Shown: positions 1 to 10,323 of the stretch, piece by piece
How the letters are laid out: each line of letters starts with the position of its first letter
How positions within the stretch are numbered: position 1 is the stretch's first letter
Assembly: GCF_018336935.1 (NCBI RefSeq)
Contig: NZ_CP068771.1
Coordinates: 1,550,001 to 1,614,000, forward strand
Direction of reading: 5' to 3'
Source: Serratia plymuthica
GTDB taxonomy: Bacteria > Pseudomonadota > Gammaproteobacteria > Enterobacterales > Enterobacteriaceae
DNA: 64,000 bases
Notes under the pieces: generated by a model
What the model was told of the DNA's origin: nothing
Seen by the model: only the letters and a program-made list of their open reading frames with translations
Databases searched by the model: none
Program-made: the position numbers and the translations under genes

Positions 1-577
1 CGTTCTGGGTGTTACGCTTGCCTTCGCCGCTACGATCGTTCTGGTTTTTGCCTTGGTATTGCAGCGCGAAGCTCAGGCCATCAACCAGACCGAAGAAATT
101 GTTGTTACGATAAGTTGCCAGGCCATTAGCACGACCAGTCATATAGTTATCGTTATTGTAGAAGGTATCATCGCCGAACACTGGCAGTTGGTCAGTGTAA
201 GCTTCTACATCGTACAGTACGCCGTAGTTACGACCGTAGTCGAATGAACCGTAGTCACCGAATTTCAGACCTGCGAAGCCCAGACGAGTCTTGGTGCCTT
301 TGGTGCCATCTGATTCAGCATGGTTAGCCTGAACGTTGTATTCCCACTGGCCGTAACCGGTCAGTTGGTCAGCAATCTGAGTTTCACCTTTGAAGCCGAA
401 ACGAACATAGGTCTGATCGCCGTCATCGCCTTTGTTATCGGAAAACTGGTGGCGTGCGTCAACTTTGCCGTACAGATCCAGCTTGTTGCCGTCTTTGTTG
501 TAGATTTCAGCTGCGTTTGCTGCACCAGCAGCTAACAGAGCCGGGATTACCACTGCAAGAATGTTGCGCTTCATCAT
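1..577 (-). CDS. ompF: Outer-membrane porin, OmpF/OmpC family (5' part; runs off the left edge)
   Basis: General trimeric porin for diffusion of small hydrophilic solutes across the outer membrane. The 192 visible residues open with a signal peptide ([15 protein letters not shown]..., cleavage after AGAANA) and a mature start [16 protein letters not shown], as in enterobacterial OmpF/OmpC. The N-terminal strands and the loop-3 region (PVFGDDTF, then a [14 protein letters not shown] stretch) are recognisable. The start at 577 (Met-Met-Lys) follows a GAGGGTAAT ribosome site, the same arrangement as E. coli ompF. The location downstream of asnS and the OmpR-like leader favour ompF over ompC. The C-terminal half lies outside the window. 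Confidence 0.93.
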   Translation of the reverse strand, partial: MMKRNILAVVIPALLAAGAANAAEIYNKDGNKLDLYGKVDARHQFSDNKGDDGDQTYVRFGFKGETQIADQLTGYGQWEYNVQANHAESDGTKGTKTRLGFAGLKFGDYGSFDYGRNYGVLYDVEAYTDQLPVFGDDTFYNNDNYMTGRANGLATYRNNNFFGLVDGLSFALQYQGKNQNDRSGEGKRNTQN

Positions 578-735
578 TATTACCCTCATTGGTGTTATTC
601 GGACACCTTTGCCACTGCCGCCAATAATTCTTTTGGAACTATTGTAGATAGATTGGTGTCGTCCTGTGTCTGCACGCAGTGTTCCATTCGCAGGCGGGTT
701 AATCTAGAACGAAAATGCTACCAATGTCCTAATGA

Positions 736-775
736 GGTTTCAAAAGGAAAGTATATGTAACAAAATGTAATGTTT
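736..775 (-). promoter_or_regulatory. OmpR-type regulatory region upstream of ompF
   Basis: Read on the minus strand, this stretch contains TTACATTTTGTTACATA followed by CTTTCCTTTTGAAACC. It resembles the tandem OmpR sites (F1/F2) upstream of E. coli ompF in sequence and in distance from the gene (about 160-200 bp). The sequence between here and the start codon also resembles the E. coli ompF leader (GCAGACACA..., AATAGTTCC, GGCGGCAGTGGCA). EnvZ/OmpR osmoregulation is inferred from this similarity. Confidence 0.6.
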
Positions 776-803
776 AGGGAACTTTGTGACGCGGGTCAAT
801 ATT

Positions 804-834
804 AAAAAATGCGAAGGGCCAGCAAAGCTGGCCC
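804..834 (-). terminator. Rho-independent terminator of asnS
   Basis: A perfect 8-bp stem (GGGCCAGC / GCTGGCCC) with a 3-nt AAA loop on the plus strand. Read on the minus strand it is followed within a few bases by a run of six T. It lies between asnS and the ompF promoter. Confidence 0.85.
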
Positions 835-877
835 TGGTTTTGTAACTAAATTATTTGGAAATGTTTAGACTGATTAA

Positions 878-2278
878 TTAAAAGCTTGCGTTACGCGGTG
901 TGCGTGGGAACGGAATGACATCACGTACGTTTTGCACGCCAGTCACATAGGCGATTAAACGTTCAAAGCCTAAACCGAAACCGGCATGAGGAACGGTGCC
1001 GTAGCGACGCAGATCACGATACCACCAGTAATCTTCTTTATTCAGACCCATAGCTTCCAGGCGCTGATCCAATATGTCCAAACGTTCCTCACGTTGGGCA
1101 CCACCGATGATCTCGCCAATGCCAGGAGCCAGCACGTCCATGGCCGCGACGGTTTTGCCGTCGTCGTTCATGCGCATGTAGAAAGCTTTGATGTCTTTCG
1201 GGTAGTTTTTCACCACCACCGGCGCTTTAAAGTGTTTCTCGGCCAGATAACGCTCATGTTCGGAAGACAGGTCGATGCCCCAGGATACCGGGTTTTCGAA
1301 GGTCTGGCCGGAGGCGATCAGGATTTCCACCGCTTCGGTGTAATCTACCTGGGCGAAATCGGAAGAAACAAAGCGCTTCAGGCGCTCAATCGCATCTTTG
1401 TCCACACGCTCGGCGAAGAACTGCATGTCATCCATACGCTCGTTCAATACGGCCTGGAACACATACTTCAGCATTTTTTCCGCCAGTTCGGCGATGTCTT
1501 CGAGATCGGCAAACGCCACTTCCGGTTCGATCATCCAAAATTCCGCCAGGTGGCGGCTGGTGTTGGAGTTCTCTGCGCGGAAGGTTGGGCCGAAGGTATA
1601 CACTTTCGACAGCGCACAGGCGTAGGTTTCGCCATTCAACTGGCCGGAAACGGTCAGGAAAGCTTCTTTGCCGAAAAAGTCCTGGCTGAAATCAACCGCG
1701 CCTTTATCGGTGCGCGGCAGGTTTTCCAGGTCGAGCGTCGAAACCCGGAACATTTCGCCGGCGCCTTCGGTATCGGAGGCGGTGATCAGCGGGGTGGAAA
1801 CCCAGAAGAACCCGTTCTCGTGGTAGAAACGGTGGATCGCCTGCGCCAGCGTATGACGCACGCGGGCCACGGCGCCGATCAGGTTGGTGCGTGGGCGCAG
1901 GTGAGCCACCTCGCGCAGGTACTCGATGCTGTGGCGCTTGGCCGCCATCGGGTAAGTGTCCGGATCGTCAACCCAGCCAACGACTTTGATGGCGGTCGCC
2001 TGCAGTTCGAAACTCTGGCCTTCGCCCGGTGAGGCAACGACTTTGCCGGTGACTTCAATCGAACAGCCGGTGGTCAGATGCAGCACTTCATCCTGATAAT
2101 TCGGCAGAGAATTATTAACGACGGCCTGTAACGGATCAAAGCAGGAACCGTCATAGACGGCCAGGAAGGAGATACCAGCTTTAGAATCTCTCCGGGTACG
2201 CACCCAACCGCGTACGGTGACTTCACTGTCAACCGCAGCACGGCCTTGCAGTACGTCGACTACAGGCACTACGCTCAT
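878..2278 (-). CDS. asnS: Asparaginyl-tRNA synthetase
   Basis: Charges tRNA-Asn with asparagine in the cytoplasm. The protein has 466 residues, the usual length for enterobacterial AsnS. An N-terminal OB-fold anticodon-binding domain (about 1-110, with [13 protein letters not shown]) precedes a class II catalytic core. Motif 2 is around [19 protein letters not shown] and motif 3 is near the C-terminus ([15 protein letters not shown]). The neighbours match E. coli (pncB upstream, ompF downstream, same strand). A terminator follows at 804-834. Confidence 0.98.
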   Translation of the reverse strand: MSVVPVVDVLQGRAAVDSEVTVRGWVRTRRDSKAGISFLAVYDGSCFDPLQAVVNNSLPNYQDEVLHLTTGCSIEVTGKVVASPGEGQSFELQATAIKVVGWVDDPDTYPMAAKRHSIEYLREVAHLRPRTNLIGAVARVRHTLAQAIHRFYHENGFFWVSTPLITASDTEGAGEMFRVSTLDLENLPRTDKGAVDFSQDFFGKEAFLTVSGQLNGETYACALSKVYTFGPTFRAENSNTSRHLAEFWMIEPEVAFADLEDIAELAEKMLKYVFQAVLNERMDDMQFFAERVDKDAIERLKRFVSSDFAQVDYTEAVEILIASGQTFENPVSWGIDLSSEHERYLAEKHFKAPVVVKNYPKDIKAFYMRMNDDGKTVAAMDVLAPGIGEIIGGAQREERLDILDQRLEAMGLNKEDYWWYRDLRRYGTVPHAGFGLGFERLIAYVTGVQNVRDVIPFPRTPRNASF

Positions 2279-2441
2279 AGATTTCTCTCTTTATAATTTG
2301 GTTTGGAAATAGCTTACAACCCAACAATATGGGGATGCTGCTATGTTACTTGCCGCGATGCAGAGCACAAGCAGAAATCGCCGGATTGGTGCAACATTTC
2401 TTGGGGCTGGGCGAAAAGGGAGCGACGGAAAGTGTCTTAAT

Positions 2442-2489
2442 AAACGATAAAAAGCCGGCCTGAAGTTTTCGGCCGGCTTTTTATCGTTT
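2442..2489 (-). terminator. Terminator downstream of pncB
   Basis: Long inverted repeat: AAACGATAAAAAGCCGGCC and its exact complement flank a short TGAAGTTTTC loop. The GC-rich core is bordered by A/T runs on both sides, so it can act in either orientation. It lies directly after the pncB stop codon and before the asnS promoter. Confidence 0.9.
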
Positions 2490-2504
2490 GCAGCGGCTGG
2501 CCGC

Positions 2505-3710
2505 TTAGCTGGCTTTCTTCACCAGTGGCAGATCGAAGGCTTTGCGCAACGCCTTCACAAAGGCCTGATCCTGGCAGATGGTTTTACCCGGGCTGTCGGA
2601 CAGTTTAGCCACCGGCTTGCCCTTGCATTCGACCAGTTTGATGACGATATTCAGCGGTTTCACGCCCGGAATGTCACAGGTCAGGCGCGTGCCGATACCG
2701 AATACTAGGTTGATGCGCTGATAGAAGTGGCGATAAAGCGCCAATGCCTTGTCCAGATCCAGGTTGTCGGAGAACACCAACGTTTTGCTCATCGGATCGA
2801 TACCCAATTTCTGGTAATGCGCGATGGCTTTTTCACCCCATTCAAACGGGTCGCCGGAGTCATGGCGCAGCCCCTGATAACGCGGCGCGAACTGCGGGCC
2901 GAAATCGCGCAGGAAGGCGTCCATGGCGATACAGTCGGTCAGCGCGATGCCGAGCTGGTCTGGGTACTCGTCCAACCAGGCCTGCAATGCTGCGCGCTGG
3001 CTGTTGGCCAGCACCGGGCTTATCTGTTGATGCGCCTGGAACCATTCATGCGCCTGGGTGCCCACTGGCGTCAGGCCGAGTTGATGCGCCAGATCGTAAT
3101 TGCTGGTACCGACCAGGTAAGGGAATTCGTTTTTCAGCGTGCTGACGATCGCCTGCTGCACGCTTTTGGAGAAGCGGCGGCGGGTGCCGAAATCCATCAG
3201 TTTGAAGCGGGAGATATCCACATCGGCGCTCACGGCTTTGAACTGCGCCAGTTTGCTGCGCAGATGCGCTACCGCCATGTCCGGCGTGACCTGCGGCGAG
3301 CGGTGACGGTGCACCACTTCGCTGATCACCGCCAGCAGGGGGACTTCCCACAAAATCACTTCGCGCCACGGGCCGGCAATGCGGATATGCAGTCTGCCGT
3401 CGCGATCGTCGATCTGAACCTGCTGCGGGTCATAGCGGAAATCACGCAACCAGCTTAGGTAGTCCTGGCGGAAGAAAGGCAACCCTGAAAGATAGCCAAA
3501 TTCAGCCTCGGTCAGCGCCAGTTGGCTCATCAGCGCGACTTGCGCACGGATTTCGTCGGCATATTCGCCCAGCAGTTCATCACCACGGCAGCGAAATTCC
3601 GCCGCCACGCTGATCGCGGGGTAGCGATGGAACACGGCTTGCTGCATATGAAGCTTGTAAGCGTCAGTATCAAGCAGCGATGTCAAAATCGGGGAAGCGT
3701 ATTGAGTCAT
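2505..3710 (-). CDS. pncB: Nicotinate phosphoribosyltransferase
   Basis: Converts nicotinate, PRPP and ATP to nicotinate mononucleotide in the NAD salvage pathway. It has 401 residues, one more than E. coli PncB. Conserved stretches include [17 protein letters not shown] at the N-terminus, [10 protein letters not shown] around residue 170 (with the His/Arg-rich active-site region), the GTSNYDLAH segment, HDSGDP, and GIGTRLTCD near the C-terminus. It is a single-gene transcript ended by the inverted repeat at 2442-2489. No NadR-type operator was recognised in the 250 bp upstream. Confidence 0.98.
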   Translation of the reverse strand: MTQYASPILTSLLDTDAYKLHMQQAVFHRYPAISVAAEFRCRGDELLGEYADEIRAQVALMSQLALTEAEFGYLSGLPFFRQDYLSWLRDFRYDPQQVQIDDRDGRLHIRIAGPWREVILWEVPLLAVISEVVHRHRSPQVTPDMAVAHLRSKLAQFKAVSADVDISRFKLMDFGTRRRFSKSVQQAIVSTLKNEFPYLVGTSNYDLAHQLGLTPVGTQAHEWFQAHQQISPVLANSQRAALQAWLDEYPDQLGIALTDCIAMDAFLRDFGPQFAPRYQGLRHDSGDPFEWGEKAIAHYQKLGIDPMSKTLVFSDNLDLDKALALYRHFYQRINLVFGIGTRLTCDIPGVKPLNIVIKLVECKGKPVAKLSDSPGKTICQDQAFVKALRKAFDLPLVKKAS

Positions 3711-3964
3711 AGCGCGTTACTGCATCCTCGTCAGGCGCGAGTCCAAATCCGGATAGTCATAAAAAGTTGAGCGAGTATACCCGGATTATCCTGTTATTGA
3801 AGCTGCATCACACCACAAATCGCCGGAGCGGGTCGAGGATTAAACGTGCCTTTATGTCGGCTTGCCGTCAGGTTTCCGGCAGAAAAGCCAGATAAGCCTG
3901 TAAGGTGAATGACTTAGCCTAATTAGTCATAAAAATTATAATGTTAATTATTTTAAACAACAAT

Positions 3965-5665
3965 TCAGATAAAACCGGTTGGCGTGTGAATGCTGATCCG
4001 ATCCTTACCGTTTTTCTTGCAGAAATAGAGCGCTTCATCCGCCTGTTTGATCGCCGTCGGCAATAGCCCGAGGCTGTTTACCTGGGCAATACCGCAACTG
4101 GTCGTGAAACTCACGGTTTGCCCGTCGTCGAGGGTGAGGGCGAGCTGGTGGGTACGCTCGCGCAGCTTGGACATGATTTCTCGCGCATTCTCAAGCGTGC
4201 AGTTGCCGAGGATCACGGCGAATTCTTCACCGCCATAGCGGCAAAAAATGTCGCTGGAGCGGAAGGCGTCCTGCAGCAATTTGCCGAAGGCCACCAGTGC
4301 ACGGTCGCCGATATCATGCCCGTAGTTGTCATTCAGTTTTTTGAAATTATCGATATCAATCAAACAGAAGGCCAATGGGTAGCTGCGCGCTGCCAGGGAT
4401 TCGCATTCGCGGAAGAACTTGCGGCGGTTATAGATATTGGTCAGAGGATCAAGAAACGAAGAGGCTTCCAGCTCTTTGATCAACAGATGTTTTTCATTTT
4501 CCAGCGTCACCTTTTCCAATTGATACTGTTTTAGCTGTTTAATGGCGTCGCTGATGGCGATTAACTCCTGGCCGTAAAACACCTCATTGCGGTCGATGTG
4601 CATATTGCCGCGCGACAAGCGTAAAATATTATTATGTGTTTTCGTCAGCCAGCGGCTGATATTTGAACAGTAAACCAGCGTCGGCAGGAAAATAAACAGT
4701 ACGATCAGACCACCGAGAGAAATCAAGCCATAAATAGCCGTCTGGCTGGTGTAGATCTTATGCTGTGATGCGACGATTTCCAGTTCAAAACTGCGTTGAT
4801 AAAGCCGTTGCGAAAGCTCGCTCAGATTTTTGACGTACTGATAAATAAAATCGGCGGAGTAGGGGGTATGATTATTGATTGCGGTATACAACCCTTGGGT
4901 AATCCGGTCGATCTGCCCTTTCGAAAGCTGGCGGAGCAGCTCATTCACCAGCAGGGTGGTGGGGACATCGTTGTAGGTCAGCTTCATAAAAATAAGTCGG
5001 GTGCTTAGCGCATTCAATACCCCGGTGAGCTGTATGGCTTTCAGATAGGCGTATTTTCGCTCCAGCTGATTGGTGTTCACGTCAATGACCTGATCGATTA
5101 ATTCGGTCAGGGACATATTCAGTCGGTTATTCAGGCGCACGGCTTCCAGAAACAGAAACGAGTCGGCATCGAGCATGCGGGTATCGTAGGTATAACGGTA
5201 GTAGCTTTTGCTGGTCTGAGAAATGTAATAGGCGCTGTTGATATTAAACAGATTGGCATTGGCATCGGTCACATATGAAAGTTGTCGATTATCGTTATCC
5301 AGCAATTGTTCCATCAGGCCGAGCATGGAAAGCGCGGCGACTTTTTGTCGTATACCGAGCTGTTGAGAAATCTCGCTGTCGATATGCGGCTTGAAGCGGG
5401 CAATTTTTTCGCGCGCCAGGCTGTCGGCCTCCTGCCATTGCGCCGGGGTAATGTTTGCATTAACCAGGCTCAGGCGTTTTAAACGGTGCGCCAACAGGGT
5501 GGCTTGAAACGCCTCCGAGATCTCTTTGGCGCGATTTATCTTATACAGGTTAAATTGATTGTCGCGATAGTCGGTATGAGCTTCAATCAGCTCATCGGAA
5601 ATAAATATGGCGAACGATGACATCAGGGCAAAGGTAAAAAAATAGATCAGATATTTTACTTTCAT
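3965..5665 (-). CDS. Membrane-anchored diguanylate cyclase (GGDEF protein)
   Basis: Predicted to make cyclic di-GMP from two GTP at the inner membrane. The 566 residues have TM1 at about 5-24, a long extracytoplasmic helical sensor region (about 30-305), TM2 at about 310-333, a short HAMP-like linker (about 335-400) and a GGDEF domain (about 405-560) opening with DPLTNIYNRR. The active-site loop reads GGEEF (478-482), so catalysis is expected. An RxxD inhibitory site (RSSD, 469-472) lies five residues before it, predicting product feedback. There is no EAL domain. The gene sits between pncB and pepN, which are adjacent in E. coli, so it is an insertion relative to that order. The sensor ligand is unknown. 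Confidence 0.9.
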   Translation of the reverse strand: MKVKYLIYFFTFALMSSFAIFISDELIEAHTDYRDNQFNLYKINRAKEISEAFQATLLAHRLKRLSLVNANITPAQWQEADSLAREKIARFKPHIDSEISQQLGIRQKVAALSMLGLMEQLLDNDNRQLSYVTDANANLFNINSAYYISQTSKSYYRYTYDTRMLDADSFLFLEAVRLNNRLNMSLTELIDQVIDVNTNQLERKYAYLKAIQLTGVLNALSTRLIFMKLTYNDVPTTLLVNELLRQLSKGQIDRITQGLYTAINNHTPYSADFIYQYVKNLSELSQRLYQRSFELEIVASQHKIYTSQTAIYGLISLGGLIVLFIFLPTLVYCSNISRWLTKTHNNILRLSRGNMHIDRNEVFYGQELIAISDAIKQLKQYQLEKVTLENEKHLLIKELEASSFLDPLTNIYNRRKFFRECESLAARSYPLAFCLIDIDNFKKLNDNYGHDIGDRALVAFGKLLQDAFRSSDIFCRYGGEEFAVILGNCTLENAREIMSKLRERTHQLALTLDDGQTVSFTTSCGIAQVNSLGLLPTAIKQADEALYFCKKNGKDRISIHTPTGFI

Positions 5666-6090
5666 ACTGCCGGGAGTCCTTGAGCCAGATTTTTCAATTA
5701 TATCATCGAGTCAGCCGAAATGTCTTAACTATACCCACAGAGAGTCCATCGGTGGGTAGCGGCACAGGAGAGGTTGAAATGAGGATATCCTCCGAAAGTA
5801 TAAAGCATCCGCAAGTGGGTAACGTGAAGAGAGGCTTTTAGCATTAAATGCTGATTTTTGCTCTGCATCAGGTGAAGGAGCCTGATGGAGTGGGCTATTC
5901 GGCGACAACATTAGGATCCACCTCCGATTTCTCCATTCCGGTACCCCGGCATCTCTAGGCTTTTTTCGTGGCTGTGATACAGTTTATTTACAATCAGGTT
6001 CATCGATATTTTCGCGCCTCTGCGGCGGCAGAAATAAGCCAATGATGACCACCTGGAACCTGTAACTCACTGATACGTCAAAGGGTTTTT
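5666..6090. other. Divergent intergenic region between the diguanylate cyclase and pepN
   Basis: About 425 bp without a convincing gene. It must hold the promoters of two diverging genes. A TACAAT hexamer at 5989-5994 is a candidate -10 for pepN but has no good -35. A perfect 12-bp palindrome (GAGGATATCCTC) lies at 5781-5792. A 60-codon minus-strand open frame at 5729-5911 has no family resemblance or ribosome site and is not called. Confidence 0.4.
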
Positions 6091-8706
6091 ATGACACAAC
6101 TGCCACAGGCGAAGTATCGCCACGATTATCGCGCGCCAGACTACAGCATCACCGACATTGATTTGGATTTTGAGCTGGACGCAGAAACGACACGCGTCAC
6201 CGCAGTCAGCAAGATTAAACGCCAGGGCGCTGCCGATGCGGCGCTGGTGCTGAACGGCGAAGATCTGACGCTGGTGAGTATTCAGATCGACGGGCAGCCG
6301 TGGAGCGCCTATCAGCTGCAGGATAACAAGCTGGTTATCGAGAAATTACCAGCACAATTTACCATGACCATCGTCAATGATATTCACCCGGCGAAGAATA
6401 CCGCGCTCGAAGGGTTGTATCTGTCAGGCGAAGCGCTGTGTACCCAGTGTGAGGCGGAAGGTTTCCGCCACATCACCTATTACCTGGACCGTCCGGACGT
6501 GTTGGCGCGCTTCACTACCCGCATTGTGGCGGATAAGGCGCGTTATCCGTTCCTGCTGTCGAACGGCAACCGCGTGGGCCAGGGTGAACTGGATGATGGG
6601 CGTCACTGGGTGCAGTGGCAGGATCCGTTCCCAAAACCTTGTTACCTGTTTGCGCTGGTGGCCGGTGATTTCGACGTGCTGCGCGACAGCTTCACCACCC
6701 GTTCCGGGCGTGAGGTGGCGCTGGAACTGTTCGTTGACCGTGGCAACCTGGATCGCGCCGATTGGGCGATGACCTCACTGAAGAACTCGATGAAATGGGA
6801 CGAAACCCGTTTCGGTCTGGAATACGACCTCGACATTTATATGATTGTGGCCGTCGATTTCTTCAATATGGGGGCAATGGAGAACAAAGGGTTAAATATC
6901 TTCAACTCCAAATACGTGCTGGCGAAAGCGGAAACCGCCACCGACAAGGATTACCTGAATATCGAAGCGGTGATTGGCCACGAATATTTCCACAACTGGA
7001 CCGGCAACCGCGTGACCTGTCGCGATTGGTTCCAGCTTAGCTTGAAAGAAGGCCTGACGGTGTTCCGCGATCAGGAGTTCAGTTCAGATCTGGGTTCGCG
7101 CTCGGTCAACCGTATCGATAACGTGCGTGTCATGCGCGGCGCGCAGTTCGCCGAGGACGCCAGCCCGATGGCGCACGCGATTCGTCCGGATAAAGTGATC
7201 GAAATGAACAACTTCTACACCCTGACGGTGTACGAGAAAGGGTCCGAAGTGATCCGCATGATGCACACGCTGCTGGGCGAAGAACAGTTCCAGAAGGGCA
7301 TCCAACTGTATTTCGAGCGCCATGACGGCAGCGCAGCAACCTGCGACGATTTCGTTCAGGCGATGGAGGATGCCTCCAATGTCGATCTGTCGCTGTTCCG
7401 CCGCTGGTACAGCCAGTCCGGCACGCCGTTACTGACCGTTCGTGATGAATACGATGCAGAGCATCAGCAGTATCGCCTGCACGTCAGCCAAAAAACCGAG
7501 CCGACTGCCGATCAGCCAGAGAAGCTGCCATTGCATATTCCTCTGGATATCGAATTGTACGATGCCGAAGGCAACGTGATTGCCCTGCAGAAAGACGGTG
7601 CGGCGATCGGTAACGTGCTGAACGTCACCGAAGCCGAGCAGACCTTTGTGTTTGACGGCGTGGCGCACAAGCCGGTGCCTTCGCTGTTGCGCGAGTTTTC
7701 GGCGCCGGTGAAGCTGGATTACCCGTACAGCGATCAGCAACTGACTTTCCTGATGCAGCATGCGCGCAATGAGTTTGCCCGTTGGGACGCGGCGCAGAGT
7801 CTGCTGGCTACCTATATCAAACTGAACGTTGCCAAGCATCAGCAGAAACAGCCTCTGTCTCTGCCGTTGCACGTTGCCGACGCGTTCCGTGCGGTGTTGC
7901 TGGACGAGAAACTGGATCCGGCGCTTGCCGCGCAGATCCTGACGCTGCCTTCGGAAACCGAGATTGCCGAGCTGTTCGCCACTATCGATCCGGAAGCTAT
8001 CGCCGCGGTGCATGAATCTATTGTCCGTTGCCTGGCGAAGGAAATGGCCGACGAGTGGCTGGCGGTTTATAACGCCAACAAAACCGACGGTTACCGGGTG
8101 GAGCATGCCGATATCGGCAAACGCGCTCTGCGCAACCTGTGCCTGGGTTATCTGGCCTTTGGCGATGAGGCGCTGGCCGATCGGCTGGTGGCTGAGCAGT
8201 ATCGTCAGGCGGACAACATGACCGATTCGCTGGCGGCGCTGGCGGCGGCGGTAGCGGCGCAGTTGCCGTGTCGCGATGCGCTGATGTCGTCGTTCGATGA
8301 ACGCTGGCATCAGGATGGCCTGGTCATGGACAAATGGTTCGTGTTGCAGGCGACCAGCCCGGCGGCGGACGTGCTGACCCAGGTACGCGGCCTGCTGAAG
8401 CACCGTTCTTTCAGCCTGAGCAATCCAAACCGTACCCGTTCGCTGATCGGCGGTTTCGCTTCCGCCAACCCGGCGGCGTTCCATGCGGCGGACGGCAGCG
8501 GTTATCAGTTCCTGGTGGAGATCCTCAGCGATCTGAACCAGCGCAACCCGCAGATTGCCGCTCGTTTGATTGAACCTTTGATCCGCCTGAAACGCTATGA
8601 TGCTTCGCGTCAGGCTCTGATGCGCAAGGCGCTCGAACAGTTGAAAGGGCTGGAAAACCTCTCCGGCGATCTGTTCGAGAAAGTCAGCAAAGCGCTCGAC
8701 GCATAA
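6091..8706 (+). CDS. pepN: Aminopeptidase N (M1 family zinc metallopeptidase)
   Basis: Broad-specificity cytoplasmic aminopeptidase that removes N-terminal residues from peptides late in protein turnover. It has 871 residues (E. coli PepN has 870). The M1 signatures are intact: GAMEN exopeptidase motif at 261-265, and the zinc site HEYFH at 297-301 with the third ligand Glu320. An N-terminal beta domain and a long C-terminal helical domain flank the catalytic core. The gene is convergent with ssuB and shares the hairpin at 8708-8748. Its start follows a weak ribosome site. Confidence 0.98.
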   Translation: MTQLPQAKYRHDYRAPDYSITDIDLDFELDAETTRVTAVSKIKRQGAADAALVLNGEDLTLVSIQIDGQPWSAYQLQDNKLVIEKLPAQFTMTIVNDIHPAKNTALEGLYLSGEALCTQCEAEGFRHITYYLDRPDVLARFTTRIVADKARYPFLLSNGNRVGQGELDDGRHWVQWQDPFPKPCYLFALVAGDFDVLRDSFTTRSGREVALELFVDRGNLDRADWAMTSLKNSMKWDETRFGLEYDLDIYMIVAVDFFNMGAMENKGLNIFNSKYVLAKAETATDKDYLNIEAVIGHEYFHNWTGNRVTCRDWFQLSLKEGLTVFRDQEFSSDLGSRSVNRIDNVRVMRGAQFAEDASPMAHAIRPDKVIEMNNFYTLTVYEKGSEVIRMMHTLLGEEQFQKGIQLYFERHDGSAATCDDFVQAMEDASNVDLSLFRRWYSQSGTPLLTVRDEYDAEHQQYRLHVSQKTEPTADQPEKLPLHIPLDIELYDAEGNVIALQKDGAAIGNVLNVTEAEQTFVFDGVAHKPVPSLLREFSAPVKLDYPYSDQQLTFLMQHARNEFARWDAAQSLLATYIKLNVAKHQQKQPLSLPLHVADAFRAVLLDEKLDPALAAQILTLPSETEIAELFATIDPEAIAAVHESIVRCLAKEMADEWLAVYNANKTDGYRVEHADIGKRALRNLCLGYLAFGDEALADRLVAEQYRQADNMTDSLAALAAAVAAQLPCRDALMSSFDERWHQDGLVMDKWFVLQATSPAADVLTQVRGLLKHRSFSLSNPNRTRSLIGGFASANPAAFHAADGSGYQFLVEILSDLNQRNPQIAARLIEPLIRLKRYDASRQALMRKALEQLKGLENLSGDLFEKVSKALDA

Positions 8707-8707
8707 A

Positions 8708-8748
8708 AACCGACCAGGGACGGCGCTGCGACATGCCGTCCCTGGTTT
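8708..8748. terminator. Bidirectional terminator between pepN and ssuB
   Basis: A perfect 12-bp stem (ACCAGGGACGGC / GCCGTCCCTGGT) at 8713-8724 and 8735-8746 with a 10-nt loop. It has AAAAAC on the left and TTT on the right. It sits exactly between the stop codons of two convergent genes. Confidence 0.85.
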
Positions 8749-9524
8749 CAATTCGTTGCCTGGCGTGGGCGTTCAGCCAGCGGTGGGGGCGGTGACAGCA
8801 CCCTGTCCAGTACCTCGGCTTCCAGTTCCGCCAGCCTGGCCGATCCTTTACGGCGGGGGCGTGGCAGATCAATCGTCAGATCCAGCCCGATACGGCCCTC
8901 CTCAATCAAGATCACCCGATCCGCCAGCGCAATGGCTTCGCTGACATCGTGCGTCACCAGCAGTACAGTGAAACCATGCTGTTGCCACAGGCCTTCAATC
9001 AGCCCCTGCATTTCAATCCTGGTTAACGCATCAAGCGCTCCCAAAGGTTCGTCCAGCAACAGCAGGCGAGGACGATGAATCAGTGCGCGTGCCAGCGCCA
9101 CTCGCTGTTTTTGCCCGCCGGACAGTGCTGCCGGCCATTCATTGGCGCGATCGGCCAACCCAACGGCTTCCAGCGCCTGCAACGCGTCGGCATGCCAGTC
9201 GCCGCGCAGGCCGAGGCCCACGTTGTCGATCACCCTTTTCCATGGCAGCAGGCGTGCATCCTGAAACATCAGGCGGGTATCCTCTTTGGCGCTGGCGAGG
9301 GGCGCGTTTCCACTAAGCAACGCGCCGCCGCTGGCTTTTTCCAACCCGGCCATCAAACGCAGCAGCGTGCTTTTGCCACAACCGCTGCGGCCGACCACGG
9401 CGACGAATTGCCCGGCATGAATGCGTAACTGAATATTGTCCAGCACCGTACGGTTGCCATAGCGTTTGGCAATAGAGTCCAGCGTAACCGGGGTGCCTTG
9501 GGGAATGCGGGCGGGAGTCGTCAT
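8748..9524 (-). CDS. ssuB: Aliphatic sulfonate ABC transporter, ATPase subunit
   Basis: Energises uptake of alkanesulfonates as a sulfur source. The 258-residue ABC ATPase has Walker [10 protein letters not shown] (45-53), the LSGGQKQR signature and Walker [13 protein letters not shown], followed by the switch histidine ([10 protein letters not shown]). It overlaps the ssuC stop by 4 nt (ATGA), implying translational coupling. It is the last gene of the ssuEADCB operon. Confidence 0.97.
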   Translation of the reverse strand: MTTPARIPQGTPVTLDSIAKRYGNRTVLDNIQLRIHAGQFVAVVGRSGCGKSTLLRLMAGLEKASGGALLSGNAPLASAKEDTRLMFQDARLLPWKRVIDNVGLGLRGDWHADALQALEAVGLADRANEWPAALSGGQKQRVALARALIHRPRLLLLDEPLGALDALTRIEMQGLIEGLWQQHGFTVLLVTHDVSEAIALADRVILIEEGRIGLDLTIDLPRPRRKGSARLAELEAEVLDRVLSPPPPLAERPRQATN

Positions 9525-10312
9525 AGCGCTTCTCCTTTAAGTTGATAAGCCGGATGCCAGCGCAGCCAGACGCGTTCCAGCAACTGCGCGCTGACGTCCG
9601 CCAGCTTGCCGAGCAGGGCATACAGCACAATCGCCACCACCACCACGTCGGTCTGCAGGAATTCGCGAGCGTTCATCGCCAGATAACCAATCCCCGAGTT
9701 GGCGGAAATGGTTTCGGCCACGATCAGCGTCAGCCACATAAAGCCCAGAGCGAAACGTACGCCGACCATGATCGAGGGCAACGCGCCCGGCAATACCACC
9801 TGGGTAAATAACCGGAAACCGCTCAGACCATAGCTGCGCGCCATTTCAAGCAGACCGCGATCGATATTCTTGATGCCGTGATAGGTATTCAGGTAGATAG
9901 GGAACAGGGTGCCCAGCGCGACCAGAAAAATCTTGGCGGATTCATCGATGCCGAACCACAAGATCACCAACGGGATCAGCGCCAGATGCGGCACGTTACG
10001 GATCATCTGCACCGAGCTGTCCAACAGGCGTTCGCCCCAGCGCGACAAACCGGTGATAAAACCCAGCGCCAGCCCGATGCTGCCGCCGATGCTAAAACCG
10101 ATCAGCGCGCGCCAACTGCTGATGGTCAGGTGTTGCCACAGCTCGCCGCTTTTGGTTAGCGTCCAAAAAGCGGTCACGACTGCGCTCGGCGCCGGCAGAA
10201 TACGGTTCGACAACCAGCCGGCTTCAACGGAGATTTGCCAGAGAACCACCAGCGCGACCGGTAACGCCCAGGGTGCCAGTCGGTGCAAGATGCGTTGTGT
10301 GCCGTTTGCCAT
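9521..10312 (-). CDS. ssuC: Aliphatic sulfonate ABC transporter, permease
   Basis: Inner-membrane permease of the sulfonate importer. The start at 10312 ([18 protein letters not shown]) gives 263 residues, the size of E. coli SsuC, and follows a GAGGAGC ribosome site inside the end of ssuD. A longer open frame continues upstream to 10603 but overlaps the ssuD coding region. About six membrane segments and the EAA-type loop ([20 protein letters not shown]) are visible. It works with SsuB and SsuA. Confidence 0.96.
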   Translation of the reverse strand: MANGTQRILHRLAPWALPVALVVLWQISVEAGWLSNRILPAPSAVVTAFWTLTKSGELWQHLTISSWRALIGFSIGGSIGLALGFITGLSRWGERLLDSSVQMIRNVPHLALIPLVILWFGIDESAKIFLVALGTLFPIYLNTYHGIKNIDRGLLEMARSYGLSGFRLFTQVVLPGALPSIMVGVRFALGFMWLTLIVAETISANSGIGYLAMNAREFLQTDVVVVAIVLYALLGKLADVSAQLLERVWLRWHPAYQLKGEAL

Positions 10313-10323
10313 AGGGCTGCTCC

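Noticed and set aside
986..2032. 348-codon open frame opposite asnS
   Set aside because: Mirror of the AsnS coding frame; composition is typical of an antisense shadow and no family is recognisable.
5729..5911. 60-codon minus-strand frame in the pepN/diguanylate cyclase gap
   Set aside because: No ribosome site or recognisable protein; likely chance in a promoter region.
7429..8751. 440-codon open frame opposite pepN
   Set aside because: Antisense shadow of the conserved PepN C-terminal domain, without a ribosome site or family match.
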